Of a DNA stretch of 38,870 nucleotides, positions 1-8,655 are shown one piece after another. Under the pieces are notes generated by a model. The model saw only the letters and a program-made list of their open reading frames with translations, made no database searches and had not been told where the DNA came from. The translations under genes were made by a program, and so were the position numbers. The stretch comes from Chloroflexota bacterium (GTDB lineage: Bacteria; Chloroflexota; Limnocylindria; Limnocylindrales; CSP1-4), in assembly GCA_003152165.1 (NCBI GenBank), contig PLZO01000058.1, positions 2,050-40,919 of the forward strand, written 5' to 3'. How positions within the stretch are numbered: the first letter of the stretch is position 1; every line of letters starts with the position of its first letter.

Positions 1-542
1 GCCTCGGCCAGGAGCGAGCGCATCCGCTCGATCGCACGCTGATCGGCCAGCACGTCATCCCAGCCGAGGGCGGCAATCCGAAGGACGGAATTGCCGACCA
101 GGTAGGCGATGTTCACGCTGACTTGGCGGTCGAACCGGGTCAGGTACGAGGCGACCGTGTCCCAGTCGTAGGCGATGTCGGGGTGGCCGTCGAGGCCCGC
201 GTTCAGCTCGACGAATGCGGCCAGGTCCGCCGGATCGTCAAACGGCGCATACGAGTTGCCGTCGACGCCGATCACCTCGGTGGTAACCCCCTGGCGGACC
301 TTGGGCTCGTGCCTGGGATCGGCCAGGATCATCAGCCCGGCGTGGCTGTGCAGGTCGATGAAGCCCGGCGCGATCACCCGGTCGGTCGCGTTAATTCGGC
401 GGCGGGCGTGCTCCGGGAGTGGCGCACCAGCCTCGATCACTCGCAGTCGATCTGCCTCGATTGCGATCGACCCCGGCCGGCCCGGCGCACCCGTGCCGTC
501 GACCAGCGTCCCGCCGGTGATCAGGATGTCGACGCCGGTCAT
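1..542 (-). CDS. N-acyl-D-amino-acid deacylase-type amidohydrolase (N-terminal part)
   Basis: Only the first 180 residues are in the window; the gene runs off the left edge. It has the N-terminal beta-sandwich and first metal motif of the amidohydrolase superfamily: a GGTLVDGTG opening, then APGFIDLHSH with the HxH pair near residues 65 and 67, then VRQGVTTEVIGVDGNSYAP, which is typical of the D-aminoacylase/amidohydrolase-3 group. Family members of about 500-560 residues hydrolyse N-acyl-D-amino acids or related N-substituted compounds. The ATG at 542 overlaps the TGA of the upstream guanine deaminase (ATGA), so the two are probably translated together. That places it in the purine/ureide region, and a role on an N-carbamoyl or N-acyl intermediate is possible but is inference. 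The family is confident; the substrate is not. Confidence 0.8.
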   Translation of the reverse strand, partial: MTGVDILITGGTLVDGTGAPGRPGSIAIEADRLRVIEAGAPLPEHARRRINATDRVIAPGFIDLHSHAGLMILADPRHEPKVRQGVTTEVIGVDGNSYAPFDDPADLAAFVELNAGLDGHPDIAYDWDTVASYLTRFDRQVSVNIAYLVGNSVLRIAALGWDDVLADQRAIERMRSLLAE

Positions 543-1903
543 GCGCCGGCCGCCGGACCCCCGGCGTGGGCCAGCGGCGGATCAAGGCGATCGATCGGCC
601 CCTCGAGCCGGCGGCCACGGACCCACGCACCACGGACCATCTCGGGATGCGAGCGGAAGATAAGCCGGCTGAGCAGGTCGGCCGGGCCGTCCGGTTCGGG
701 CGCGGCCGGTGGCGCGGCCAGCTCCGGATCGACCACGATCAGGTCGGCGTCCTTGCCCGCCTCGATCGAGCCGATCTCATCATCCAGCCCCAGGACGCGA
801 GCGCCTTCGTACGAGGCCAGCCGGAGCCAGCCGAGCGGGTCGAGGATCGGCCGCGCGTCACCGCTCGCCACCCGCAGCGCGTTCTGGACATAGCCGCCGA
901 CCCGCATCGCCCCGAACAGAGAGAGGTCCGGTCCGCCGGCCACATCCGAGCCAAGCCCCACACCAATCCCCGCCTCCAGGTAGCGGCCGAGGGGCATGAT
1001 CCCCGAGGCGAGGAACAGGTTTGAGGCCGGGCAGTGAGCCAGGCGTGTCCCGGATTCGGCGATGCGCGCGACTTCGCGGTCCGACAGATGGATGGCGTGG
1101 GCGAGGATGGTCCGTGGGCCGAGCCCGCCAGCCTGGTCGTACACATCGATGTAGTCGCGGGCCCCTGGAAACAGTCGGGCCACCTCGGCCATCTCGGCGC
1201 GATCCTCGGCCAGGTGGGTCTGCCAGTAGGCCCCCTTGGCGGTTGCCAGCGCGGCCGACTCGCGGAGCATCTCGGCCGAGCACGAAACGGCAAAGCGGGG
1301 CGTGAAGGCGTAGCGCAGGCGGCCCTTGTCGCGCAGATGCCAGCGATCGCACAGGTCGGCCGACTGGCGCAGGGACAGATCCAGGACCTCTGACGGCCGG
1401 TGACTCTCGTCGTAGGTCAGCCGGTCCATCATCACCTTGCCGATGATTGCCCGGATGCCGTGCGCCTCGGCGGCCCGGAATGCCGCATCAAGGGACGGCT
1501 CATACACGGCGCCGTACATCAGCGCCGTCGTCGTTCCTGCGGCCGCGAACGCTCGGAAGACGGCCGGCGCGACCACCTCGGCGACGGCCTCGGTGAAGTC
1601 GTGCTCGAGTGGGAAGACGTACCTCTGCAGCCAGTCGAGGAGAGGCGTGCCGAAGCCCAGCCCGGCATGGGGTACCTGGGGCAGGTGGACGTGCAGGTCG
1701 ACCAGGCCGGGCAGGACCAGCCACGGCCGAAGGTCCAAGACGGGGCCGCTGTCCGCCTGCCACGGACCCACCGAGCCGATCCGTCCGTCCGCATCCACCA
1801 CCACGACCCCGTCCGACTCGTAGCGGCTGCCGCCCGCGGCCAGCGGCGTCAGGACTTGAGCCCGCAGGACGAAGGGCGCCTGGTCGGGCAGGGCGGGAGG
1901 CAT
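539..1903 (-). CDS. guaD: Guanine deaminase
   Basis: The protein has 454 residues, close to the usual guanine deaminase length. It deaminates guanine to xanthine in the cytoplasm and feeds the divergently encoded xanthine dehydrogenase. Visible motifs are LPGLVDLHVHLPQ with the HxH zinc ligands near 71/73 and the PQ characteristic of guanine deaminases, LLDWLQRYVFPLE, TALMYGAVY, QTHLAED, LAHAIHLSD and GSDVAGGPDLS near the C-terminus, which carries the last metal-binding Asp. The ATG at 1903 is chosen because residues just after it match the family start; the open frame continues upstream through sequence antisense to xanthine dehydrogenase with no family resemblance. The gap to the xanthine dehydrogenase start is 49 bp, so the promoters are close or shared. 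Its stop overlaps the next gene by ATGA. Confidence 0.9.
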   Translation of the reverse strand: MPPALPDQAPFVLRAQVLTPLAAGGSRYESDGVVVVDADGRIGSVGPWQADSGPVLDLRPWLVLPGLVDLHVHLPQVPHAGLGFGTPLLDWLQRYVFPLEHDFTEAVAEVVAPAVFRAFAAAGTTTALMYGAVYEPSLDAAFRAAEAHGIRAIIGKVMMDRLTYDESHRPSEVLDLSLRQSADLCDRWHLRDKGRLRYAFTPRFAVSCSAEMLRESAALATAKGAYWQTHLAEDRAEMAEVARLFPGARDYIDVYDQAGGLGPRTILAHAIHLSDREVARIAESGTRLAHCPASNLFLASGIMPLGRYLEAGIGVGLGSDVAGGPDLSLFGAMRVGGYVQNALRVASGDARPILDPLGWLRLASYEGARVLGLDDEIGSIEAGKDADLIVVDPELAAPPAAPEPDGPADLLSRLIFRSHPEMVRGAWVRGRRLEGPIDRLDPPLAHAGGPAAGA

Positions 1904-1952
1904 CGCGGCGATGCTACGCCTCGCTTGACAGCCTCGCGCCCCCGGTCCCATC
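1904..1952. promoter_or_regulatory. Divergent guaD / xdhA intergenic region
   Basis: Only 49 bp separates the two opposed start codons. On the plus strand TTGACA at 1925-1930 is a perfect -35 box, but no good -10 box sits 16-18 bp downstream; the best match (CATCGT at 1949) is poor and overlaps the GTG at 1953. If this is the promoter, translation of xdhA may begin downstream of 1953, for example at the GTG at 1980. Confidence 0.3.
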
Positions 1953-4247
1953 GTGAGTCGACAGGATGAACGCACTGACGTGACGATCCGGATGCCCGTG
2001 GGCCGCACCGCACCGGCTCCGCCGGCACCCGGGACGGTCCTGCCGGACACGCCGACGCCCGGGCCGGCACCGGGCCGCGGTCCGCTGCGGCGAGAGGGAC
2101 CGGCCAAGCTCACCGGCACCGCCCTGTATACCGACGACCTCGTCTTTCCCGGGGCCTGGCACGGCGCGACGATCCGCTCGACCGAGGCCCGCGCCAGATT
2201 GCTCGCGATCGAGCTCGACCCGGCCTTCGACTGGTCGAAGGTGGTGGTCGTCACGGCCGGCGACATCCCCGGCCCGAACATCGTCAACTCGATCCAGGAT
2301 GACCAGCCGATCCTGGCCACCGACGAGATCCGCCACCACGCGGAGCCGATCGTCCTGGTGGCTGCGCCCGACCGGGCCCTCCTGCGCCAGGCCGTCGGCC
2401 AGGTCATCGTCCGGACGGAACCCCTGGCGCCGGTCCTGGATCCGCTGGCCAGCGACCGGGTATTTGTCCACTACGAGATCGAGACGGGTGATCTTGCTGC
2501 GGGCTTCGCCGAGGCGACGCTCGTGATCGAGGGCGAGTACCGGGTGGGCCACCAGGAGCAGCTCTACATCGAGAACAACGCGATGATCGCCGTGCCCCGG
2601 GCGGATGGTGGGGTGGCCGTGCACGGCTCACTGCAGTGCCCGTACTACGTCCACAACGCGCTCAAGCGATCGCTCCTGCTGACGGATGAACAGGCCCAGG
2701 TGGTCCAGGCCGAGACCGGCGGCGGGTTCGGCGGCAAGGAGGAATATCCCTCGATCCTGGCCCTCCACGCCGCGCTCCTCGCCCGTGCCTGCGGGCGCCC
2801 CGTCCGGATGATCTACGACCGCCACGAGGACATCGCGGCAACCACCAAACGCCACCCAGCCGTCGTCCGCTACCGGAGCGGGGTGGCCGCCGATGGCCGG
2901 CTCGTTGCCCAGGACATCGAGATCGTCATGGACGCGGGCGCGTACTGCACCCTGAGTCCGGTGGTCCTGTCGCGCGGCACGCTCCACGCCGGCGGCCCGT
3001 ACGCTTGCCCGAACGTCCGGATCCGCTCGCGGGCGGTGGCCACGAACACGCCGCCCAACGGCGCCTTCCGCGGCTTCGGAGCGCCCCAGACCGAGTTTGC
3101 CGCCGAGATGCAGGTGAACCGGATCGCCGAGGCGCTAGGGGAGTCGCCGTTGGACCTGCGCCGGCGCTGGCTCTACCGGCCGGGCGACACGACGCCGACC
3201 GGCCAGGTCCTGCGCGAGAGCGTGGCCGCCGAGGAGGTCCTGGAGCGGGCCGCCGAAGCCGCCGAGTTCGAGCGGGTCCGCGCCCGCACGGCTGGCGACC
3301 GGGCCCAGCGAGGCCCAGACGCCCGGTCGGCGCATGGGATCGGCCTGGCGCTCGCCTGGCATGGGGCCGGCTTCACCGGCTCAGGCGAAGTCCACCTCGC
3401 CTCCGTTGCCTCGGTCGAGCTGACCGCGGATGGCCGGCTGGTGATCCTCATCGGCTCGACCGAGATGGGCCAGGGCACCAAGACGATCTTTCCGCAGCTG
3501 GTCGCCGACGCCCTGGGCGTACCGATGGACGACGTCGAGTTCGCGCCCCAGGACACGGCCCTGGTGCCCGACAGCGGTCCAACCGTCGCGTCTCGAACCG
3601 CGATGGTCGTCGGCGGGCTGGTGATCGAGGCCTGCCGGCGGCTGCGGGCCGTGGTCGAGGAGCGCAGCGGCGGCCCGTTCGCCGATACCTACCGCGCCGA
3701 TGCCGGGACCCACGGCGCGACCCGGATCGACCAGCACTTCCGGCCCTACCCGGGCGTCGACTTCGACGACACCACCTACCGCGGCGATGCCTATCCAGCC
3801 TTCGGCTGGGCGTCGGCCGTGGCCGAGGTTGATGTGGACCTCGACACCGGCGAGGTGGCCGTCCGGAGCGTCGTGGCCGCCGACGATGTCGGCCGGGTGA
3901 TCCATCCCGTGCTGGCCGAGGGACAGGTGGAGGGCGGCACGCTCCAGGCGGTCGGCTACGCGACGATCGAGGAGATCAAGCTGCACGACGGGCGCTATCT
4001 CAACGATCGGCTCGCCACCTACCTCATCCCCACCGCGCTCGATGCACCCCGGATCAGCACGATCCTGGTGGAGGCGCCGTTCAGCGGCGCGCCCCACGGC
4101 GCGAAGGGGATCGGCGAGCTGCCGATGGACGTCGGCGCCCCGGCCGTCGTTGCCGCGATCCACGACGCGACCGGGGTCTGGATCCACGACCTGCCGGCCA
4201 GCCCCGAGCGGATCCTGGCAGCCATGGACACACTGGTGCGCCGGTGA
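1953..4247 (+). CDS. xdhA: Xanthine dehydrogenase, molybdopterin-binding subunit
   Basis: A 764-residue catalytic subunit of the xanthine oxidase family that oxidises hypoxanthine/xanthine to urate at a molybdenum cofactor. It opens with the aldehyde oxidase a/b hammerhead region (RREGPAKLTGTALYTDDL, about residues 47-64). Molybdopterin motifs follow: GGGFGGKEE near 256, NTPPNGAFRGFGAPQ near 365, GSTEMGQGT near 500, and GAKGIGELPM near 715 with the expected catalytic Glu. The first 45 residues are Pro/Ala-rich and unlike the family, so the true start may be the GTG at 1980 or the ATG at 1992. The stop overlaps the next start (GTGA). Other family members oxidise aldehydes, CO or nicotinate, but guaD, urate oxidase and 5-hydroxyisourate hydrolase next door favour xanthine. 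No XdhC-type cofactor-insertion chaperone is seen. Confidence 0.92.
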   Translation: MSRQDERTDVTIRMPVGRTAPAPPAPGTVLPDTPTPGPAPGRGPLRREGPAKLTGTALYTDDLVFPGAWHGATIRSTEARARLLAIELDPAFDWSKVVVVTAGDIPGPNIVNSIQDDQPILATDEIRHHAEPIVLVAAPDRALLRQAVGQVIVRTEPLAPVLDPLASDRVFVHYEIETGDLAAGFAEATLVIEGEYRVGHQEQLYIENNAMIAVPRADGGVAVHGSLQCPYYVHNALKRSLLLTDEQAQVVQAETGGGFGGKEEYPSILALHAALLARACGRPVRMIYDRHEDIAATTKRHPAVVRYRSGVAADGRLVAQDIEIVMDAGAYCTLSPVVLSRGTLHAGGPYACPNVRIRSRAVATNTPPNGAFRGFGAPQTEFAAEMQVNRIAEALGESPLDLRRRWLYRPGDTTPTGQVLRESVAAEEVLERAAEAAEFERVRARTAGDRAQRGPDARSAHGIGLALAWHGAGFTGSGEVHLASVASVELTADGRLVILIGSTEMGQGTKTIFPQLVADALGVPMDDVEFAPQDTALVPDSGPTVASRTAMVVGGLVIEACRRLRAVVEERSGGPFADTYRADAGTHGATRIDQHFRPYPGVDFDDTTYRGDAYPAFGWASAVAEVDVDLDTGEVAVRSVVAADDVGRVIHPVLAEGQVEGGTLQAVGYATIEEIKLHDGRYLNDRLATYLIPTALDAPRISTILVEAPFSGAPHGAKGIGELPMDVGAPAVVAAIHDATGVWIHDLPASPERILAAMDTLVRR

Positions 4248-4780
4248 CCGTGCGCTTCGTCGTGAACGACGATCCAGTTGAGCTGACCGTGCCCGGAGCC
4301 CGGCGCCTGCTCGACGTCCTGCGCGAAGAGCTGGGCCTGACCGGCACGAAGGAGGGCTGCGGCGAGGGCGAATGCGGTGCCTGCACGGTCCTCCTCGACG
4401 GCGAGGTGGTCGACGCCTGCCTCGTCCCGATCAGCCAGGTGGATGGCCACACGGTCCAGACGGTCGAAGGACTGGCCGCCCGGCGGCCGAGCGTAGATCG
4501 ACCCGCCGCCCCGGACGACCTCAACCAGCTCCAGTGGGCATTCCTCGAGACGGGCGGGGCCCAGTGCGGCATCTGCACCCCGGGGATGCTGATGGCCGGC
4601 CAGGCGTTCCTGGCCTCGGGCGCGCCGGCCACCGACGCGGCGATTCGCGAGGCGATCGCCGGCAACCTCTGTCGCTGCACCGGCTACACCAAGATCATCG
4701 AGGCGATCGCCCTCGCCGCGACCCGCCGGGACCAGGCCGAGAGCCTCGGCCCGACGTCCGACCACGCCGGCCGCCCGTGA
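4244..4780 (+). CDS. xdhC: Xanthine dehydrogenase, 2Fe-2S subunit
   Basis: A 178-residue electron-transfer subunit with two [2Fe-2S] clusters. The N-terminal ferredoxin domain carries GCGEGECGACTVLLDG with cysteines at 39, 44, 47 and 59. The C-terminal helical domain carries CGICTPGM and NLCRCTGYTKI with cysteines at 108, 111, 143 and 145. All eight ligands are present. The GTG at 4244 overlaps the preceding stop (GTGA), and seven bases separate its stop from the FAD-subunit GTG, so the three subunits form one operon in the order Mo, FeS, FAD. Naming follows the E. coli three-subunit convention. Confidence 0.93.
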   Translation: MTVRFVVNDDPVELTVPGARRLLDVLREELGLTGTKEGCGEGECGACTVLLDGEVVDACLVPISQVDGHTVQTVEGLAARRPSVDRPAAPDDLNQLQWAFLETGGAQCGICTPGMLMAGQAFLASGAPATDAAIREAIAGNLCRCTGYTKIIEAIALAATRRDQAESLGPTSDHAGRP

Positions 4781-4787
4781 TCGAGTC

Positions 4788-5642
4788 GTGATCGAGCCGC
4801 CGCTCGTCTCGCCGCCAACCCTGGCCGACGCGTATCGCCTGCTTGCCGAGTCGGTCTATCGCCCGATCGCTGGCGGGACGGACGTGCTCGTCCAGCTGAG
4901 CGGCCAGCTCGGCCCGCCGCCGGACCGGCTGCTCGACCTGTGGCGCCTTGACGAATTGCGTGGCATTGAGCTCGACGGCGACGCACTGGTCCTCGGCGCG
5001 CTCACCACCTATTCGGGGATCCGTCGCTCAGCGGTCTGCCGCGACCTCCTGCCGGCCCTTGTCGAAGCGGCGGCCACGGTGGGCGCAGCCCAGATCCAGA
5101 ACCGCGCAACGCTCGGCGGGAATATCGCCAATGCCTCCCCGGCGGGCGACATGCTGCCGGTCCTGCTGGCGACCGATGCCACGATCGTCGTTGGGTCGAT
5201 CCGCGGCGAGCGGTCGATCCCCGCCCGCTCGTTCTGGACCGGCTACCGCCAGACGGCCCTTCGCCCCGACGAGATCGTCATCCGAATCCGGATCCCGCTC
5301 GTCGCCGACCGCCAGGTCCGCTTCCGCAAGATCGGCACCCGTCGGGCCCAGGCGATCAGCAAGGTGGTCGTGGGCCTGAGCTGGGTCGCGCCGACGTCCG
5401 GGTCGCCGTGGCGGACGGTGCGCCTTGGGCTGGGCTCCGTTGCCGAGCGGCCGATCCGGGTGACGGCGACCGAGGCCTTCCTCGAAGGCCGGCTGCCCAC
5501 GCCCGATACCGCCGCCGAGGCAGCCCAGAGGGTTGCCGCGGAGATCCAGCCGATCGATGATGTCCGCTCGACTGCCGACTACCGTCGGGCGGTCACGGCC
5601 CGGGTGCTCCACCGCCTGATCCGTGAGGCCGGCAGCTGGTAA
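4788..5642 (+). CDS. xdhB: Xanthine dehydrogenase, FAD-binding subunit
   Basis: A 284-residue flavoprotein subunit of the CoxM/XdhB type. It accepts electrons from the iron-sulfur subunit and passes them to NAD or another acceptor. The FAD-binding signature [11 protein letters not shown] is near residue 27 and the second flavin motif [15 protein letters not shown] near residue 107. The C-terminal CO-dehydrogenase flavoprotein domain follows, with [20 protein letters not shown]. The start is GTG at 4788, just after the 2Fe-2S stop. The 3' end overlaps by 20 bp the longest possible reading frame of the urate oxidase-malate synthase gene, so the four genes are probably one transcript. Confidence 0.92.
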   Translation: MIEPPLVSPPTLADAYRLLAESVYRPIAGGTDVLVQLSGQLGPPPDRLLDLWRLDELRGIELDGDALVLGALTTYSGIRRSAVCRDLLPALVEAAATVGAAQIQNRATLGGNIANASPAGDMLPVLLATDATIVVGSIRGERSIPARSFWTGYRQTALRPDEIVIRIRIPLVADRQVRFRKIGTRRAQAISKVVVGLSWVAPTSGSPWRTVRLGLGSVAERPIRVTATEAFLEGRLPTPDTAAEAAQRVAAEIQPIDDVRSTADYRRAVTARVLHRLIREAGSW

Positions 5643-8445
5643 TCCCCGGATCCGGTGCAAGGGACAGGAGGCGACCGTAACCGAGCTCGGTCCCAATCGC
5701 TACGGCAAGTCGGCGATCCGGCTGGTCAAGGTCATCCGCGGTGCCACCGGACACCACATTCGGGACCTGACCATCTCAATCACGCTCGACGGTGATTTCG
5801 CGGCCGCCCACGTCGCCGGGGACAACCGCGGCGTCGTGGCCACGGACACGATGAAGAACACGGCGTACGCCCTTGCTCGCGAGCACCTGACCGGCCCAAT
5901 CGAGGACTTCGGACGAACCCTGGCCCAGCATTTCGTGGCGTTCCCGCAGGTCGCCGGGGCAACCGTCTCGATCCTTGAGTACGAGTGGACGCCGATCCCG
6001 ACAAGCGCCGGCCCAGCCGGCGATGCCTTCGTCCGCGCCGGCGAGCTGACCCGGACCGCGCTGGTTCGGGCGACCCAGGCGGGGGTCACGATCGAGGCCG
6101 GGCTCGAGGACCTGACCCTGATGAAGACGGCGAAGTCCGGGTTCGCCGGCTTTCCACGTGACGAGTTCACGACCCTGCCCGAGGTAGACGACCGGCTGAT
6201 GGCCAGCCGCTTGAGCGCGAGCTGGCGCTATCAATCGGCCGACCTCGACTTCGATGCCGCGTTCGAAGGGGTCGTCACAACTCTCCTGGACGTCTTCGTC
6301 GAGCACCGCAGCCCGTCGGTCCAGGCGACTATCTGGACGATCGGCAAGGCCGTCCTAGAGGCTCAGCCCCTGATCGACGAAATCTGCCTGACGATGCCCA
6401 ACCTGCACCACTGGCTGGTGGACCTGACACCGTTCGGGCAGCCGAACGATCGCGAGATCTACGTGCCCACCAGCGAGCCCTATGGCCTGATCGAGGCGAC
6501 GATCCGCCGCAGCGAGGTGGCGCCCGACGCGGCACTCGGTGTCCTGGCGCCGCTTCCGGCCGAGGCCGAGGCGGAGGCGAAGGAGCCCGCGGCGGCCGCG
6601 GAGGAGCCGGCGGCGGAGGCGGCGGAGAGGGCCGCCGTCGAGCCCGAGCCCGTGCCTCCCGAGCCCGAGCCGGTGCCTGAGCGCGAAGCGGCCGAAGTCG
6701 CGGCGCCGGACGTTGCCGCGACCGAAGTCGTGCCACCCGAAATCGTGCCACTCGAAGTCGCGGTGCCAGAGGAGGTGCCGCCCGCGACGGAACCTCCCGC
6801 GCCGGAGGAGGTGCCCAGCGTGGCGCCCGCCGTGGCTTCATCGCGGCACGCGGCGCCGGCCGTCGCTTCACCACCGCCGCGGGGCGTCGAGATCCGGGGA
6901 CCCGCCGTCGCCCATATCGATACCGTCCTCACTACCGAAGCGCTCGCCTTCATCGCCCACCTCCAGCGCCAGTTCGGGCCCCGCCGGCTCGAGCTCCTCG
7001 CCGCCCGCAAGCACCGCCAGTCCGAGCTCGACCGCGGGGTGATGCCCGACTTCCTGCCGGACACCGCCGGCATCCGCAGCGCCGACTGGACCGTGGCTCC
7101 AACACCGCCCGACCTGGCCGACCGGCGGGTGGAGATCACCGGCCCGGCCGAGCCCAAGATGATGGTCAACGCCCTGAACTCGGGTGCCCGCGTCTTCATG
7201 GCCGACTTCGAGGACTCGCTGTCGCCGACCTGGGCCAACCTGATCGGCGGTCAGGCCGCGATCGTCGACGCCGTCCACCATCAGCTGACCTTCGACAGCC
7301 CGGAGGGCAAGCCATACCGGCTCAACGAGCAGATCGCCACGCTGGTCGTTCGACCCCGCGGCTGGCATCTCGACGAGCACGGCCTGCGCGTGGACGGAGA
7401 GCCCGTCTCGGCGTCCCTGTTCGACTTCGGCCTGTTCGTCTTCCATAACGCCCGGGAGCAGCTGAGCCGCGGCACGGCGCCGTACCTATACCTGCCCAAG
7501 CTCGAATCGCACCTCGAGGCGCGCCTCTGGAACGACGTCTTCCGGGCAGCCCAGGAGTCGCTCGGGATTCCGGTTGGAACGATCCGGGCCACCGTCCTGA
7601 TCGAAACGGTTCTCGCGGCGTTCGAGATGGACGAGATCCTGTACGAATTGCGCGACCACGCCGCCGGCCTCAATGCGGGGCGCTGGGACTACCTGTTCAG
7701 CTGCATCAAGAAGTTCCGATCACAGGCGCACATGGTTTTGCCCGACCGAGCGCAGTTAACGATGACCGTGCCGTTCATGCGGGCCTACACGGAGCTGCTG
7801 GTCCAGACCTGCCACCGCCGGGGTGCGCACGCGATCGGTGGGATGGCGGCGTTCATCCCGTCGCGGCGCGATCCCGAGGTGAATGCGACGGCCATGGCCC
7901 GCGTCCGCGACGACAAGGCGCGCGAGTCGACCGACGGGTTCGACGGCACGTGGGTCGCCCACCCCGACCTCGTCCCGCTGGCCACCGAAATCTTCGACGC
8001 GGTTCTCGGCTCGGCGCCGAACCAGAAAGAACGCCTCCGGCCCGAGGTCTCCGTGCTGCCCTCGGAGCTGCTCGACCTGACGGTGGCGGGCGGCCTGGTC
8101 ACCGAGGCGGGGGTGCGGATCAATGTGTCCGTGGCCCTCCAGTACCTCGACGCCTGGCTGAGCGGCAACGGGGCGGCCGCGATCAACAACCTGATGGAGG
8201 ACACGGCGACGGCCGAGATCTGCCGCTCCCAGCTGTGGCAGTGGCGGGCAACCCGGACCCGCCTGGCCGATGGCCGGATCCTGGATGGTGACCTGTACAA
8301 GAAGATCCGGGCCGAGGAGCTCGCCCGTCTCGGTGGTACGGCCACGGGCCGTCTCAGCGACGCGGTCACGGTGCTCGACCAGCTCGTCTTTGCCAACGGC
8401 TTCCCGGACTTCCTCACGATCGAGGCCTACAGGCTCCTGCATTAG
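5623..8445 (+). CDS. uox-aceB: Urate oxidase - malate synthase A fusion protein
   Basis: One uninterrupted frame of up to 940 residues encodes two complete enzymes. Residues about 20-306 are cofactor-independent urate oxidase: RYGKS with catalytic Lys 29, [15 protein letters not shown] with Thr 74/Asp 75, SPSVQATIW and [11 protein letters not shown], giving urate to 5-hydroxyisourate. Residues about 312-421 are an Ala/Glu/Pro/Val-rich linker. Residues about 422-940 are malate synthase A (E. coli AceB has about 530): [65 protein letters not shown] and [13 protein letters not shown], giving glyoxylate + acetyl-CoA to malate. Both halves look intact. The GTG at 5623 is the only usual start before the uricase domain; a good AGGAGG at 5667-5672 sits before a GTA codon at 5677. 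It closes the xanthine dehydrogenase operon. A joined pair linking the entry of purine breakdown to use of its glyoxylate end product is unusual. Confidence 0.93.
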   Translation: MRPAAGNPRIRCKGQEATVTELGPNRYGKSAIRLVKVIRGATGHHIRDLTISITLDGDFAAAHVAGDNRGVVATDTMKNTAYALAREHLTGPIEDFGRTLAQHFVAFPQVAGATVSILEYEWTPIPTSAGPAGDAFVRAGELTRTALVRATQAGVTIEAGLEDLTLMKTAKSGFAGFPRDEFTTLPEVDDRLMASRLSASWRYQSADLDFDAAFEGVVTTLLDVFVEHRSPSVQATIWTIGKAVLEAQPLIDEICLTMPNLHHWLVDLTPFGQPNDREIYVPTSEPYGLIEATIRRSEVAPDAALGVLAPLPAEAEAEAKEPAAAAEEPAAEAAERAAVEPEPVPPEPEPVPEREAAEVAAPDVAATEVVPPEIVPLEVAVPEEVPPATEPPAPEEVPSVAPAVASSRHAAPAVASPPPRGVEIRGPAVAHIDTVLTTEALAFIAHLQRQFGPRRLELLAARKHRQSELDRGVMPDFLPDTAGIRSADWTVAPTPPDLADRRVEITGPAEPKMMVNALNSGARVFMADFEDSLSPTWANLIGGQAAIVDAVHHQLTFDSPEGKPYRLNEQIATLVVRPRGWHLDEHGLRVDGEPVSASLFDFGLFVFHNAREQLSRGTAPYLYLPKLESHLEARLWNDVFRAAQESLGIPVGTIRATVLIETVLAAFEMDEILYELRDHAAGLNAGRWDYLFSCIKKFRSQAHMVLPDRAQLTMTVPFMRAYTELLVQTCHRRGAHAIGGMAAFIPSRRDPEVNATAMARVRDDKARESTDGFDGTWVAHPDLVPLATEIFDAVLGSAPNQKERLRPEVSVLPSELLDLTVAGGLVTEAGVRINVSVALQYLDAWLSGNGAAAINNLMEDTATAEICRSQLWQWRATRTRLADGRILDGDLYKKIRAEELARLGGTATGRLSDAVTVLDQLVFANGFPDFLTIEAYRLLH
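5667..5679 (+). promoter_or_regulatory. Shine-Dalgarno-like AGGAGG before a GTA codon
   Basis: AGGAGG at 5667-5672 is a perfect ribosome-binding core. Four bases later, exactly where urate oxidases normally begin, the in-frame codon is GTA (5677-5679), which is not a standard start. Either translation starts at GTG 5623, adding 18 residues, or a non-canonical start or a single-base error (GTG or ATG read as GTA) is involved. Confidence 0.4.
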
Positions 8446-8655
8446 GCGCGAGTTCCAGCCCCGGCGCCGCGCCGCATCACCCCTCCGCCGCCCTTTACAT
8501 TCGTCTGGCGCAGGAGCCACCGAGGGGCGGCGATTGAAGCCCCGCGCCGGCCGCACTTCCGCCGCCGCCCCGCCGCTTCGCGCTTCCGCCGCGGTTCCGC
8601 CCCGGTTCTGCCGCCGCCCCGCGCCGGCCGCGCTCCTGCTGTTGCCCGCGCCGTC

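Noticed and set aside
8446-8655. Terminator or gene in the GC-rich gap after the fusion gene
   Set aside because: The gap contains repeated CCCCGCGCCGGCCGC and CTTCCGCCGC units but no hairpin with a T-run and no protein-like frame.
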